Shown here: positions 24,617 through 33,134 of the stretch, piece by piece
Numbering within the stretch: position 1 is the stretch's first letter
How the letters are laid out: each line of letters opens with the position of its first letter
IMG/VR virus record: IMGVR_UViG_3300036768_000681
Coordinates: 1-63,901 of that record
Direction: 5' to 3' (one strand)
Length of the DNA: 63,901 nt
Source: a virus
Notes under the pieces: model-generated
What the model saw: the letters and a program-made list of their open reading frames with translations, nothing else
Databases searched by the model: none
What the model was told of the DNA's origin: nothing
Program-made: the position numbers and the translations under genes

Positions 24617-26631
24617 GTAGTTATGATGACAGAATAAATGAGATTTCAAGAACTAAGATATATCTTGTTAAGATATATCTTGATATTTGCACAAGGACAT
24701 TTGGAGTAAGTCCTTGCAATGCTACTGGAATAAAATGTTATAATACAATAGCGACTTGTAAGTATACGAATGCTTATAATAAAAGTAGTAAGGAATATAA
24801 GTTTTGTTCGTTATATGTTATACATAATCTATATAATGCAAGACCTTATGTGATAAATGTTGACTTTTATTCACAAGAATTAAAAGAAGATAATACAGTT
24901 AGCGGAAGAATTAAGATTAAGATGTATGATGAATGGGATATTGATGTTGAAATGGATCCGTATTGGAGTGATAGGTATATTAACATTGAGCAGGTTAAGG
25001 GGACATTTTGGAAGAAGTTAATTGTGCGTAATCCTAATTATGTAGGTAAGAGAATTGAAGTTTATGAAGGTTTTGATGGAATTTTGGAAAATGAGATGAA
25101 ATTGATGTTCGTTGGTACATTAGAAAATATTACATTCGATAAGAATACTGTTACAATAGAAGCAAAAGATATTTTAGGTTCATTAAGTGATATAAGTTAT
25201 CCAATTAGTGTTGATGTTGCAATAAGTGAAGATATTCCAGAGATACACACGGCGAGTTCTGATCAAGGAATGATAAGTCTGAATGCAATGAGTGGAGATT
25301 ATTGTAAGAGAACAGATTTTCTTTCAATGCAATTACATCTTACTCCTCAGGATCTTGGTGGTTCTCTTACGAGTGGATTATATGACTATATGGTAGTTGC
25401 GTATGATATATATGATAGACCTTTGGCGAAAGTAATAGGAAGTGTGTATGTGGATAATGGAATGGGTGAGAATGGTGTTATATTATCTTGGTATAGTGTT
25501 ACAAATGCAAGTTATTATTGTGTTTATAAATATAACAACTTTGATCAATATAAAAAGACTTCGTTAACTTATCTGGATGATCTTGGTGAAGTTTGGGATG
25601 CTGGAACTCCACCAGAAGAGGCTGAAAGATATTATGTATTGAATGGAAGACCAGAGATATTAAGTAATTGGAGTGTATTTGCGGGCTTGTTTACAATCAA
25701 ATTAACAAATAGTAATATACTTCCTGCAACAAATGGATGGATAAGGATAGAAGATGAAGTTATTAATTATGGAATGAATGACACGGGGACGAAGACATTG
25801 TTAGAATGTAGAAGAGGAATGTTTGGAACTCCAACAAAAAGACATTCAAATATTACAAAAGTTAAGTTGCTGGCAAGATACGAACCGCAGAATCCGTTTG
25901 TATTACTTTATAATTTACTTTCTACTTATGTTGGTTTAAATAATATAGATAGCACTACATTTAATAATTATGCAACGAGCTGGACAGGGATTAATTTTTC
26001 ATTAAAACCTGTAATAAAAGATAAGAAATTGAGTGAATTATATTTTGATGCAGTTAATATGATGAATTGTAATAGTTGGGTAAATGAAGAAGGGAAGATA
26101 ACGATCAGAAAGTATGATGATGAAATTGGACTGGAAGAGATTAAAGATGATGATATAATTCAGGGAAGTGATAGTTGTGAATTTGACATTGATGAGAGAT
26201 ATACAAGAGTGAATATTAATTGGCATAAGATTGATTTAACTCAAGATGATAATGAAGATAATTTTAAATATCAAAACTTGAGCATAAGTTCAGTGATGGA
26301 AAGTGATAAATGGTATGGGAAGTCAAGAGAGAAGAGTTACAAAACGCTTTTTATTAATGAAGATTGTGGAGTTAATGGATTAACTCCGAATGATTACATA
26401 TCAAGTCTTGGTGCGAATATTTTGAGCCGACTAAAAAAAGCACCATTGATTGTGGAATGTGAATTAGAGATGAAGGATCAAAATAGAATTAGATTGGGTG
26501 ATGTTATATTATTAACAAGTGATATTATGTGTGATTATTATGGAAAAAATTTGAATAAGAAAAAGTTTATTGTTATTAAAAAGGAAATAGTTGATAACAG
26601 AGTAAAGATTAAATTAAAAGAAAAATTTTAG
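24613..26631 (+). CDS. Tail tip / baseplate hub protein, phage A
   Basis: A 672-residue protein with a cysteine-rich opening (CTRTFGVSPC, then two more Cys), a middle region resembling beta-sandwich domains (residues about 210-340) and a C-terminal hub-like part with WVNEEGKITIRKYDD. It lies between the distal tail protein and the tail fibre genes, where host-recognition hubs are found. Confidence 0.6.
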   Translation: MSSYDDRINEISRTKIYLVKIYLDICTRTFGVSPCNATGIKCYNTIATCKYTNAYNKSSKEYKFCSLYVIHNLYNARPYVINVDFYSQELKEDNTVSGRIKIKMYDEWDIDVEMDPYWSDRYINIEQVKGTFWKKLIVRNPNYVGKRIEVYEGFDGILENEMKLMFVGTLENITFDKNTVTIEAKDILGSLSDISYPISVDVAISEDIPEIHTASSDQGMISLNAMSGDYCKRTDFLSMQLHLTPQDLGGSLTSGLYDYMVVAYDIYDRPLAKVIGSVYVDNGMGENGVILSWYSVTNASYYCVYKYNNFDQYKKTSLTYLDDLGEVWDAGTPPEEAERYYVLNGRPEILSNWSVFAGLFTIKLTNSNILPATNGWIRIEDEVINYGMNDTGTKTLLECRRGMFGTPTKRHSNITKVKLLARYEPQNPFVLLYNLLSTYVGLNNIDSTTFNNYATSWTGINFSLKPVIKDKKLSELYFDAVNMMNCNSWVNEEGKITIRKYDDEIGLEEIKDDDIIQGSDSCEFDIDERYTRVNINWHKIDLTQDDNEDNFKYQNLSISSVMESDKWYGKSREKSYKTLFINEDCGVNGLTPNDYISSLGANILSRLKKAPLIVECELEMKDQNRIRLGDVILLTSDIMCDYYGKNLNKKKFIVIKKEIVDNRVKIKLKEKF

Positions 26632-26643
26632 GAGGATAAAAAA

Positions 26644-26970
26644 ATGAAAAGATATTTAGCATTATTAATATTGATATTCGTAATAGTTAGTTCAATTAAA
26701 GCTCAACAGAGGTGGAAAGTAAGTCAAGGAACTACAGGAACTTCCGTTGATACGGTTTACTTTGGAATTCCTTATTGGGGTTTGTATGTTGAAAATCAAG
26801 GGGAATTTTCCGACACATTATGGGTATGGCAGATAACAAGTCCAGGTGTGAATGATAAGATAATGTTAACAGGTGGAGAAGGATTTTATTTTCCAAGTTC
26901 AGCACCGAATTATTATGTATTTCTCAAGAGTAATGGTAATGTAAAGAGAAGAGTTATAGTTACATATTAG
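26644..26970 (+). CDS. Secreted small beta protein beside tail fibre, phage A
   Basis: A 108-residue protein with a clear Sec signal peptide (MKRYLALLILIFVIVSSIKA, cleavage after about residue 20) and a beta-rich mature domain. Its relative at 62301-62615 shares the GTTGT-VDT segment and the KRRVI end. A signal peptide on a protein in the tail operon is unexpected. Confidence 0.6.
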   Translation: MKRYLALLILIFVIVSSIKAQQRWKVSQGTTGTSVDTVYFGIPYWGLYVENQGEFSDTLWVWQITSPGVNDKIMLTGGEGFYFPSSAPNYYVFLKSNGNVKRRVIVTY

Positions 26971-26982
26971 GAGGAATTAGTT

Positions 26983-28548
26983 ATGAAAAAGGTAATATTA
27001 TTAATATTAATACTTGTATTACAAGTATATTCGCAGGTTGTGGTTAAATCACCACAATACTTTGAACGATTAGATAATCAGACAATTCGATTGAAGGCTG
27101 GAATGAATAATCTATGGTTCGGTAATGGTGGGTTTCGCTGGCTAAATAATCAATTACAATTTAGTAATGATTTAACAAACTGGTATGCTATTCCTCAATC
27201 ACTTACTCAAGGCGGGGGATGGACATTAGGATTTAATAAAATTTATCAATCTACAGCAGGCACTCCAGTTCACATAAGAACTAATGCGGGTGATACAACT
27301 GGGTCAGGACTGCTTAATGTTTATGGACATCTAAGTGTGGTTCCATCTTCTTCGGCATCAAATGTGTTGACAACGAAATCGCTTCAATCAACAGCACCGC
27401 TTGGTAGTGAATTAGTTACGAATGGGACTTTCGATAGTAACACTGGATGGACTTGGGGGACAGGATGGGTCTACGATGCTACTAATCAAGAAGCAGATCA
27501 TACTACTTTCAACACAGCACCATTGACACAAACAATTAATGTAGTGAGCGGAACAACTTATCAAATTAGTTTTCAAATTAAAAATATGACTACAGGCTCG
27601 GTCACTATAGATATTGGTGGGGTATTTGTGACTAATTATGGTTCATATATTAGTTTTGATTATAATAGCACATTTAATAGAACACTTGTTGCGAACAGCA
27701 CTGGCAGTGTTTTATTATCTATTACTCCAACGAGTAACTTTGATGGCAGTATTGACAATGTTTCTATAAAAGCTATTACTGGCACTTCACAACCTAACTT
27801 AAGTTTCATTGACGAGACAGATAATGTTTTTGCCGACTTAAGGGGAAATAAATCATTATCTAATATCGCTTTGGGTTTAGGGGATTTAAGTTCGAATACC
27901 ACTGGTTATTATAATTCAGCATTTGGTCACTATACTCTTTATTCCAATACCATTGGTTATAATAATTCGGCGTTTGGTCGTGATGTCCTTTACAATAATA
28001 CTACTGGATTTGATAACTCAGCATTTGGTCTGGGCGTTCTTCATTTCAACACCAGTGGATATAAAAATTCAGCGTTTGGCGTAGACGCTCTGCATTTCAA
28101 CACCACTGGTTATAGCAATTCAGCATTCGGACGAGACGCTCTCTTTTTCAATACCACTGGATATTACAATTCGGCGTTGGGGTCAAACGCAGGTGCTTCA
28201 ATAACAACTGGTTATAATAATGTTTTCGTAGGTTATGACGCAGGATATAATGGTTCGCAAAAAGTTGATGCTCAAAATTCAATTGCTATCGGTGCTAATA
28301 CTTATACTACTAATAATAATCAAGTAGTAATTGGTAGTGGGACAACAACTCACGGATTGGGGAAAATACCAGATTTGACGGGCAATGGGTTAGATATTAA
28401 TGGGACTACAATAAGACTTCAATTTAGAACAATAAGTTCACCGACAGCTACAGGTAATGTTGGTGAGATGTGTTATGATGCTAATTACATTTACATTTGT
28501 ATTGCAACTAATACTTGGAAAAGAATTCCAATTCCATCAAGTTGGTAG
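26983..28548 (+). CDS. Tail fibre with signal peptide and YadA-like repeats, phage A
   Basis: A 521-residue protein. A Sec-type signal is followed by a beta-rich N-terminal part, a sandwich-like domain (about 145-270), six 17-residue repeats of NTTGYYNSAFG type (about 305-406), as in YadA-like trimeric head domains, then a small terminal domain common in fibre tips. From about residue 52 onward it is nearly identical to the truncated gene at 62626. It probably binds the host surface. Confidence 0.75.
   Translation: MKKVILLILILVLQVYSQVVVKSPQYFERLDNQTIRLKAGMNNLWFGNGGFRWLNNQLQFSNDLTNWYAIPQSLTQGGGWTLGFNKIYQSTAGTPVHIRTNAGDTTGSGLLNVYGHLSVVPSSSASNVLTTKSLQSTAPLGSELVTNGTFDSNTGWTWGTGWVYDATNQEADHTTFNTAPLTQTINVVSGTTYQISFQIKNMTTGSVTIDIGGVFVTNYGSYISFDYNSTFNRTLVANSTGSVLLSITPTSNFDGSIDNVSIKAITGTSQPNLSFIDETDNVFADLRGNKSLSNIALGLGDLSSNTTGYYNSAFGHYTLYSNTIGYNNSAFGRDVLYNNTTGFDNSAFGLGVLHFNTSGYKNSAFGVDALHFNTTGYSNSAFGRDALFFNTTGYYNSALGSNAGASITTGYNNVFVGYDAGYNGSQKVDAQNSIAIGANTYTTNNNQVVIGSGTTTHGLGKIPDLTGNGLDINGTTIRLQFRTISSPTATGNVGEMCYDANYIYICIATNTWKRIPIPSSW
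27895..28200 (+). repeat. Six 51-bp coding repeats in the tail fibre
   Basis: Units begin at 27895, 27946, 27997, 28048, 28099 and 28150 and encode 17 residues each. Differences between units and between the phage A and B copies lie mostly in the last five codons of each unit. Such repeats permit expansion, contraction or shuffling by recombination. Confidence 0.85.
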
Positions 28549-28572
28549 TAACAATTAAGAAAGGAGCTTGCT

Positions 28573-28827
28573 ATGTTTGAAATTAAAATCAAACCTAAAC
28601 AGATTTATTTCGATGCTACAAAACCTAAGGCTAATAGTCTTTTAGTTTGTGTAGAAGAACTTATTCCAAACGAAAAAGCTCAATTTTCGGTTCAATTCAG
28701 AAATAATGAATATGGGACATTAGATCAAGTAATTCTGAATTTAGAAGGACAAGAATATCAAAGCTGGGTTGATGATAATTACTTAATTAATTGGATTGTG
28801 AATAAGCTTGGGGTTGAAAAAGAATGA
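28573..28827 (+). CDS. Small protein between fibre and lysis cassette
   Basis: An 84-residue protein with a good AAGGAG site, beta-rich first half and WVDDNYLINWIVNKLG helix at the end. Place right after the fibre gene suggests a fibre chaperone or lysis-related protein; no family was recognised. Confidence 0.5.
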   Translation: MFEIKIKPKQIYFDATKPKANSLLVCVEELIPNEKAQFSVQFRNNEYGTLDQVILNLEGQEYQSWVDDNYLINWIVNKLGVEKE

Positions 28828-28908
28828 TTATTCAATTAGTGTTATTCACATTAGAATTCTCACTTTAATTATTTCAATTACTTTATTGATAATACTTTGG
28901 AGGTTAGT

Positions 28909-29142
28909 ATGAAAGATTTATATCAAGTGACTAAAGATTTTTTATTGCAAAAAGCAGTGCCATTCCTGACTAAATATGTTGTCAGATGGTCAATAAAGTT
29001 TGTTGGTAGTGTGCTTGTGTATTTAGGATATACGCAAACGCAGTATGAAGAGTTTGTATCTGGGCTTGTATTATTCGTAGTTGGTATTTTGTGGACACTT
29101 TTTACAGATAAGGTATTAGGCAAAAAGGACACATTGTCATAA
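28909..29142 (+). CDS. Holin-like small membrane protein (second copy)
   Basis: A 77-residue near-duplicate of the protein at 18-251, with the same two membrane segments and the same GGAGG site. The two DNA copies are identical for about the first 135 bases from the ribosome site. It is probably the holin of phage A. Confidence 0.6.
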   Translation: MKDLYQVTKDFLLQKAVPFLTKYVVRWSIKFVGSVLVYLGYTQTQYEEFVSGLVLFVVGILWTLFTDKVLGKKDTLS

Positions 29143-29216
29143 TGGATGTAATTTTTCTTTTATCATTAATATTCATCTGGAGGCTTTTGAAAGATGCGAA
29201 AGAAAGAACCGAATAA
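29142..29216 (+). CDS. 24-residue overlapping membrane peptide (second copy)
   Basis: This frame encodes the same 24 residues as 251-325 despite several synonymous base changes. It overlaps the holin-like stop and the next gene. Confidence 0.45.
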   Translation: MDVIFLLSLIFIWRLLKDAKERTE

Positions 29217-29544
29217 AGAGCAAGTGAAAGATTGTGCTAAAGAATTACAGGCGGTATCAAAAAAAGTTGATGATGTTATTAATGAGATGATGGTATTACG
29301 GGGATTTGTAGAACAAAAATTTCAAGAAGTTGAGCATAAATTAATTGAGCGGACAACTATTGTTATTACAAATGGGGATAACACTCCAAAAGAGATTGTG
29401 GATAGGAATAAGTTTTTTTCTGATTTATATAATAGGACACGATATTCATTTTTATTTCAATCGGTATATAAGTCATTGGGGACAATATTGACAATATTAC
29501 TTATTCTTAATTTAGTATTAACAATCATTGGAAGGTTTAAATGA
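29194..29544 (+). CDS. Lysis-cassette coiled-coil membrane protein (second copy)
   Basis: A 116-residue close homologue of 303-653, with a charged coiled-coil half and a C-terminal membrane segment. Its stop overlaps the endolysin start. Confidence 0.55.
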   Translation: MRKKEPNKEQVKDCAKELQAVSKKVDDVINEMMVLRGFVEQKFQEVEHKLIERTTIVITNGDNTPKEIVDRNKFFSDLYNRTRYSFLFQSVYKSLGTILTILLILNLVLTIIGRFK

Positions 29545-30008
29545 AAGGTGGTTTTGATGAATTCGCAAAAGCGATTAGAGAACGGGAGAGTTCGAATAGA
29601 TATGACATTGAAAATAAGTTTGGTTTCTTAGGTGCTTACCAATTTGGTAAAGCAAGACTACTGGATTTAGGAATTTCAATTGATGGATATGGTAAGGATA
29701 CGCATCGAGAAAAATATAAAAAAGCAATGAAGATTACTAAAGAAGAATTTTTGAATACTCCGCATATGCAAGACGGAGCTTTTTTCAGACATTGTCAAAA
29801 TCTAAAACGAATAATTCTTATGCGATATAGACATTTAATTGGTAAAGAAGTTCGTGGCATAAAGCTTACACTTTCTGGTATGATTGCTGGAATTCACTTG
29901 GTTGGACTTGGCGGATTTTTGAAATGGGTTTCTGGTAAAGATGTTAAAGATGGTTATGGGACAAAAATTGAAGAATACTTAACAAAATTTGGAGATTACG
30001 CAATATGA
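29541..30008 (+). CDS. Endolysin, lysozyme-like (second copy)
   Basis: A 155-residue close homologue of 650-1117 that keeps Glu16-Ser17, NRYD and GAYQFG. Most differences are conservative. It is the peptidoglycan hydrolase of this cassette. Confidence 0.75.
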   Translation: MKGGFDEFAKAIRERESSNRYDIENKFGFLGAYQFGKARLLDLGISIDGYGKDTHREKYKKAMKITKEEFLNTPHMQDGAFFRHCQNLKRIILMRYRHLIGKEVRGIKLTLSGMIAGIHLVGLGGFLKWVSGKDVKDGYGTKIEEYLTKFGDYAI

Positions 30009-30496
30009 GATTAAAAGATTTTGTTTTTATCTTAATCATAGGTATTTTAGGGGGACTTCTGATTTATAAATTCTTGCAAAAGCCGAAACAGATTGAAAAA
30101 AAAGTTGAAGTTAAAACAATTAAAACGGATACACTTTATTTGCCAGTTATTAAACAAAGAATTATCGCTAAAGCGAAAATTGATACTATTCGAATTAGCG
30201 AAATACCACAATATGAAGACTATTTTACTGGCTTTGAAGATCAAGAAATTAAGCGTGCATCTGCTGATACAACTTATTCTGATAGTTCTTTGTCATTAAA
30301 AATTAAATACTACTACGAACCTGTAAATCTATTTGATATTAACTACCAATTGAAACAAAAAGAAATTGTTAAAGCAATTACAAAAGAACCGAGTTTATTC
30401 TTAGGTATAGGTGCGGGCGTAGGTTTTGATACCAAAGGTCGGATAAACCCAAATGTTTCAATAGGAGTTTATTATAAGATATTGACGATAAGATAA
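30005..30496 (+). CDS. Spanin-like protein with beta-rich C terminus
   Basis: A 163-residue protein with an N-terminal membrane segment (residues 5-21), a periplasmic helical and charged middle, and a C-terminal glycine-rich amphipathic beta segment (FLGIGAGVGFDTKG), not the membrane helix of 1114-1557. The end could insert in or lie against the outer membrane. A spanin role is inferred from position. Confidence 0.5.
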   Translation: MRLKDFVFILIIGILGGLLIYKFLQKPKQIEKKVEVKTIKTDTLYLPVIKQRIIAKAKIDTIRISEIPQYEDYFTGFEDQEIKRASADTTYSDSSLSLKIKYYYEPVNLFDINYQLKQKEIVKAITKEPSLFLGIGAGVGFDTKGRINPNVSIGVYYKILTIR

Positions 30497-30545
30497 TGTC
30501 TCCTCTAATCTCCTTCCAGTCTCCTTCTTCTTGTCTCCGTTCTCC

Positions 30546-30576
30546 AGCCACTGCTAAGGGCAGTGGCTCTTTTTTA
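30546..30576 (+). terminator. Rho-independent terminator after lysis genes
   Basis: AGCCACTGC and GCAGTGGCT (546-554 and 560-568) form a perfect 9-bp stem with TAAGG loop, followed by C and six T. It ends the phage A late transcript. The 50 bases before it are a CTCC-rich pyrimidine tract. Confidence 0.88.
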
Positions 30577-30598
30577 TTAATCAAAGATGGAGTAAAAA

Positions 30599-31582
30599 AT
30601 GAATATTCCAAAACAAGCGTCAAAATATCGTGATTTGATATTACGATATTACCGCAACTATCCGCATCTTTCGATGTCAAAACTTGCAGTAATGATAACA
30701 TCGGAGAATGATATTCCCATTCAGGCTGATGGTTTTAGAAAGGTTGTATCTTATGTTGTAAGGCAAGAAGTCGGCAAGCAAGCAAAAGAATTTGATTTTG
30801 ATTTTGAAGATAAAGAATTTGAATTTGATGAAATTCCGAGTAGTGCAATTAAACCTAATTTTTATGACTTGTCAGATAAATATCAAAGAATTTTAGTTAT
30901 TTCTGATATTCACATTAAATACCACGATAACGATGCTTTAAGAATTGCTTTGAAGTATGGCTATGACAATAAATGCGACACGATAATTCTAAATGGTGAT
31001 ATAATTGATTTTGCAGGAATTTCACGATTTGAAAAGTCTTTACTGGACAGGAACATTGCCTATGAGAGGAACCTTGTTATAATGTTTTTAACTAAACTTC
31101 GTGAAAAATTTCCAAAGCAAAAAATAATTTTCAAGGCTGGTAATCACGAATTAAGACTTAAGAAATTTATTGAAACTAATGCTGAACAATTGGAAGGAAT
31201 TCAAGAATTAGAAATTGAGAATTTCTTAAAGTTATATCAATTTAACATTGATTATGTTGATCCTTATTCGATTATTAAGGTTGGAAGTTTGAATATCATT
31301 CACGGACACGAAATACTTGGTAATGGAATTAATGTTGCGAGAATGCATTTATTAAGAGCTTTTGATAATGTTTTGTTCGGTCATTTCCACAGGACACAGG
31401 ATTATATCCAAAGGAATATCAAGAACAAAACCTTTGGTGGATGGTCTATAGGATGCCTTTGCGGGCTTTACCCTACTTTCTTTCCAGTCAATAACTGGAA
31501 TCACGGCTTTGCGTTTGTAATTAGAGAAGGAGACTTCTTTAAGGTTGAAAACAAAAAAATAATCAATGGGCAAGTATTATGA
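30599..31582 (+). CDS. Metallophosphoesterase with N-terminal helical domain
   Basis: A 327-residue protein. After a helical N-terminal domain (1-80, possibly DNA binding) comes a full calcineurin-like set: SDIH (about 102), NGDIID, AGNHE, IIHGHE and FGHFHRT. All metal ligands are present, unlike the enzyme at 1559. It probably cleaves phosphodiester bonds in nucleic acid; the N-terminal domain may direct it to DNA. The nuclease gene follows with a four-base overlap. Confidence 0.85.
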   Translation: MNIPKQASKYRDLILRYYRNYPHLSMSKLAVMITSENDIPIQADGFRKVVSYVVRQEVGKQAKEFDFDFEDKEFEFDEIPSSAIKPNFYDLSDKYQRILVISDIHIKYHDNDALRIALKYGYDNKCDTIILNGDIIDFAGISRFEKSLLDRNIAYERNLVIMFLTKLREKFPKQKIIFKAGNHELRLKKFIETNAEQLEGIQELEIENFLKLYQFNIDYVDPYSIIKVGSLNIIHGHEILGNGINVARMHLLRAFDNVLFGHFHRTQDYIQRNIKNKTFGGWSIGCLCGLYPTFFPVNNWNHGFAFVIREGDFFKVENKKIINGQVL

Positions 31583-31878
31583 AAAAAGAAATTTCACAAG
31601 CTTTTAAGCAACTTGAAAGATATGGATTTATCGTTCGCAACTTGCAATTCTACAAAGCTTATGGTAAAGGAGCAGTTGACTTGCCTGACATTGTAATAAT
31701 CGGGAAGCGTTGTAAAGGTGATATTCATTTCGTTGAGATTAAAATTGGTAAAGACAAGCTTTCCAGAGGTCAGAAGATAATGAAAGAATATCTTGAAAAG
31801 ACAAGTAATTACTACATTGCTAATGAAAGTAATTACAATGATATTATAGAACAAATAATTAGATTTAATGGCTCTTAA
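31579..31878 (+). CDS. Small PD-(D/E)xK nuclease, VRR-NUC-like
   Basis: A 99-residue protein with the PD-(D/E)xK core: DLPDIVII then IHFVEIKIGKD, and a SRGQK helix. It matches small stand-alone VRR-NUC or resolvase-like nucleases that cut branched DNA. Paired with the phosphoesterase it may process replication or packaging intermediates. Its stop overlaps the stop of the convergent phage B gene by four bases. Confidence 0.75.
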   Translation: MKKEISQAFKQLERYGFIVRNLQFYKAYGKGAVDLPDIVIIGKRCKGDIHFVEIKIGKDKLSRGQKIMKEYLEKTSNYYIANESNYNDIIEQIIRFNGS

Positions 31879-32249
31879 CTAATTCCAAGCTCGGCAAAGA
31901 TTTTATTTGAGATTGTTTTACCCCATCGATTAAGCATTGCTTGTGCTTGGTCAACAACTTCATTCTCGAATTCCAGTCTCTTAAGCTCGGGAGTTATATT
32001 AAACTTATACTTTCGCAGGGCATTTTTAATTTCCTTACAAAGACTTTGATATTCACTCTGGAACTCTTTATAGGTTGGATATTTCTTTGCTTTGTTTTTA
32101 ATCTCAGCGGGGGTTATTTCTCGAAGGAAGTATCGATTATTAAAAATCTTTTCTTCAATGTCATTAAATTTATCTAAAATAGCATTATACTTTTTTCGCA
32201 ATTCTGAATAAGCTTTCATTTCTTGATAGAGGCTTTGACTGACTTGCAT
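31875..32249 (-). CDS. Helical paralogue family F3, distal copy
   Basis: A 124-residue helical protein. The ending (NRWGKTISNKIFAELGI) and the central LCKEIKNALRKY match the three tandem paralogues at 38431-39888. The function is unknown. It is the last gene of the phage B minus-strand region. Confidence 0.5.
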   Translation of the reverse strand: MQVSQSLYQEMKAYSELRKKYNAILDKFNDIEEKIFNNRYFLREITPAEIKNKAKKYPTYKEFQSEYQSLCKEIKNALRKYKFNITPELKRLEFENEVVDQAQAMLNRWGKTISNKIFAELGIS

Positions 32250-32283
32250 AAAATTTCCTTTCTTTTGTTTGTTTTAAGGTTAA

Positions 32284-32808
32284 TTAAGAATAACTTTTAA
32301 AAAGTTTTTCCAAAAATTCAATCAAAAATTCTGTCGGTTCTATACGATATACTTTGCAAATCTCACTATATAAATCTTGATTAGGTATTGCAAACCGGTC
32401 AACCACAATATTACTACCAATCATTTGTATATTCTCCTCACCAAATATTACAGGTAGTGTAACCGTATCGTCTTCAATGCAAAAAGTATTAAAGCAAGTT
32501 TCAGTATTCAGTTCCTTTGGAAACTGATATATGTGATAACCAAGTTTACCTGTCTTTTCAATTACAAGGTCATATATTTTTTCAAAACTATTATGAATAT
32601 TTAAAGTATAATAAATTCCTTGTTCTTGATTATATGGTTCAGCGACTAATTTATTATTAATGACGCTGAACTTATATTCGAAACTTTTGATAACAAAAGG
32701 TTCTAAAGTGATTAAGTCACCCATAATAGAAACACAAAAACTTTTATATCCAACAAGCCATCCATAGTATTTTAACAATTTATTTTGATTTGAAAATGTT
32801 AAACACAT
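32284..32808 (-). CDS. Cys2-family accessory protein (phage B copy, by Y RNAs)
   Basis: A 174-residue member of the Cys2 family: Met-Cys start, LVGYKSF, LGYHIYQF, VTLPVIF then ENIQMIG, and RFAIPNQDLY before a Cys-bearing helix. It lies just downstream of the Ro60/Y-RNA cluster on the same strand, behind a hairpin and an AAGGAGA site. Confidence 0.6.
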   Translation of the reverse strand: MCLTFSNQNKLLKYYGWLVGYKSFCVSIMGDLITLEPFVIKSFEYKFSVINNKLVAEPYNQEQGIYYTLNIHNSFEKIYDLVIEKTGKLGYHIYQFPKELNTETCFNTFCIEDDTVTLPVIFGEENIQMIGSNIVVDRFAIPNQDLYSEICKVYRIEPTEFLIEFLEKLFKSYS

Positions 32809-32847
32809 AATAATGTCTCCTTCCTTTTGTTTGTTATTAATTATAAA

Positions 32848-32870
32848 CCCCGATGCTAATCACATCGGGG
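32848..32870 (-). terminator. Hairpin between Y RNAs and Cys2-family gene
   Basis: CCCCGATG and CATCGGGG form a perfect 8-bp stem around a 7-base loop, followed on the minus strand by TTTATAA. It may end the Ro60/Y-RNA transcript or attenuate into the next gene. Confidence 0.6.
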
Positions 32871-32930
32871 CAAAGGCTATTAGAACCTTCCACCTCCAAA
32901 ATGCTTTGGATTAATGCAAATATAAAAAAA

Positions 32931-32997
32931 CTGGGGAATATTTGAAAGAGTTTGGCTTTCGATTGCAGATCGAAGTAACTCTTTCATTCACCACCAG
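32931..32997 (-). ncRNA. Y-RNA-like RNA 2 (short form)
   Basis: A 67-base element. The lower stem is CTGG/CCAG, then a bulged U and GG/CC. An internal loop UGAA/AAUAUU follows, then a 10-bp upper stem TGAAAGAGTT/AACTCTTTCA. Inside is a hairpin TTCGAT/ATCGAA with loop CTGCA. The same layout with different bases occurs in the elements at 33010 and 34555. Seven U residues follow directly, so the stem can end transcription. Proximity to Ro60 and the stem-with-terminal-module shape indicate a Y RNA. Confidence 0.72.
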
Positions 32998-33009
32998 CTT
33001 AAAAATTTA

Positions 33010-33134
33010 TGGAGGAAAGTTAGGAAGGGAATTAAATGCTCTACCAATTGAGCTACAGAAGATTAACTTCTGGTGGGACTCGAACCCACAACCTTTCGCT
33101 TTGCAGGCGAAGTATCCCTTCCTATCACCATCCA
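33010..33134 (-). ncRNA. Y-RNA-like RNA 1 with circularly permuted tRNA module
   Basis: A 125-base element. The lower stem TGGA/TCCA, bulged U, GG/CC, internal loop and 9-bp stem AGGAAGGGA/TCCCTTCCT match the other two elements. Inside, in order: an anticodon arm TTCGC-CTGCAAA-GCGAA (GCA anticodon), variable AGGTT, T arm GTGGG-TTCGAGT-CCCAC, acceptor-like CAGAAG-TTAAT-CTTCTG closed by a loop, U8-A9, and D arm GCTC-AATTGGTA-GAGC. This is a tRNA whose ends are joined and which opens between D and anticodon arms. It starts about 18 bases past the Ro60 stop. Confidence 0.85.

Noticed and set aside
27660-27902. Minus-strand frame in the tail fibre (also 63306-63548)
   Set aside because: It exists in both copies only because the coding strand is conserved; there is no start signal on the minus strand.
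31579-31878. Restriction endonuclease partner of the methyltransferase at 47734
   Set aside because: The nuclease is a small VRR-NUC-like enzyme, 16 kb away and coupled to a phosphoesterase, so a restriction-modification pair is not supported.
33031-33114. Ordinary tRNA-Cys(GCA) gene on the minus strand
   Set aside because: All arms are present, but in rotated order with a closed acceptor stem, no free 3' end, and a long outer stem shared with two elements that have no tRNA parts. It is better read as a Y RNA.
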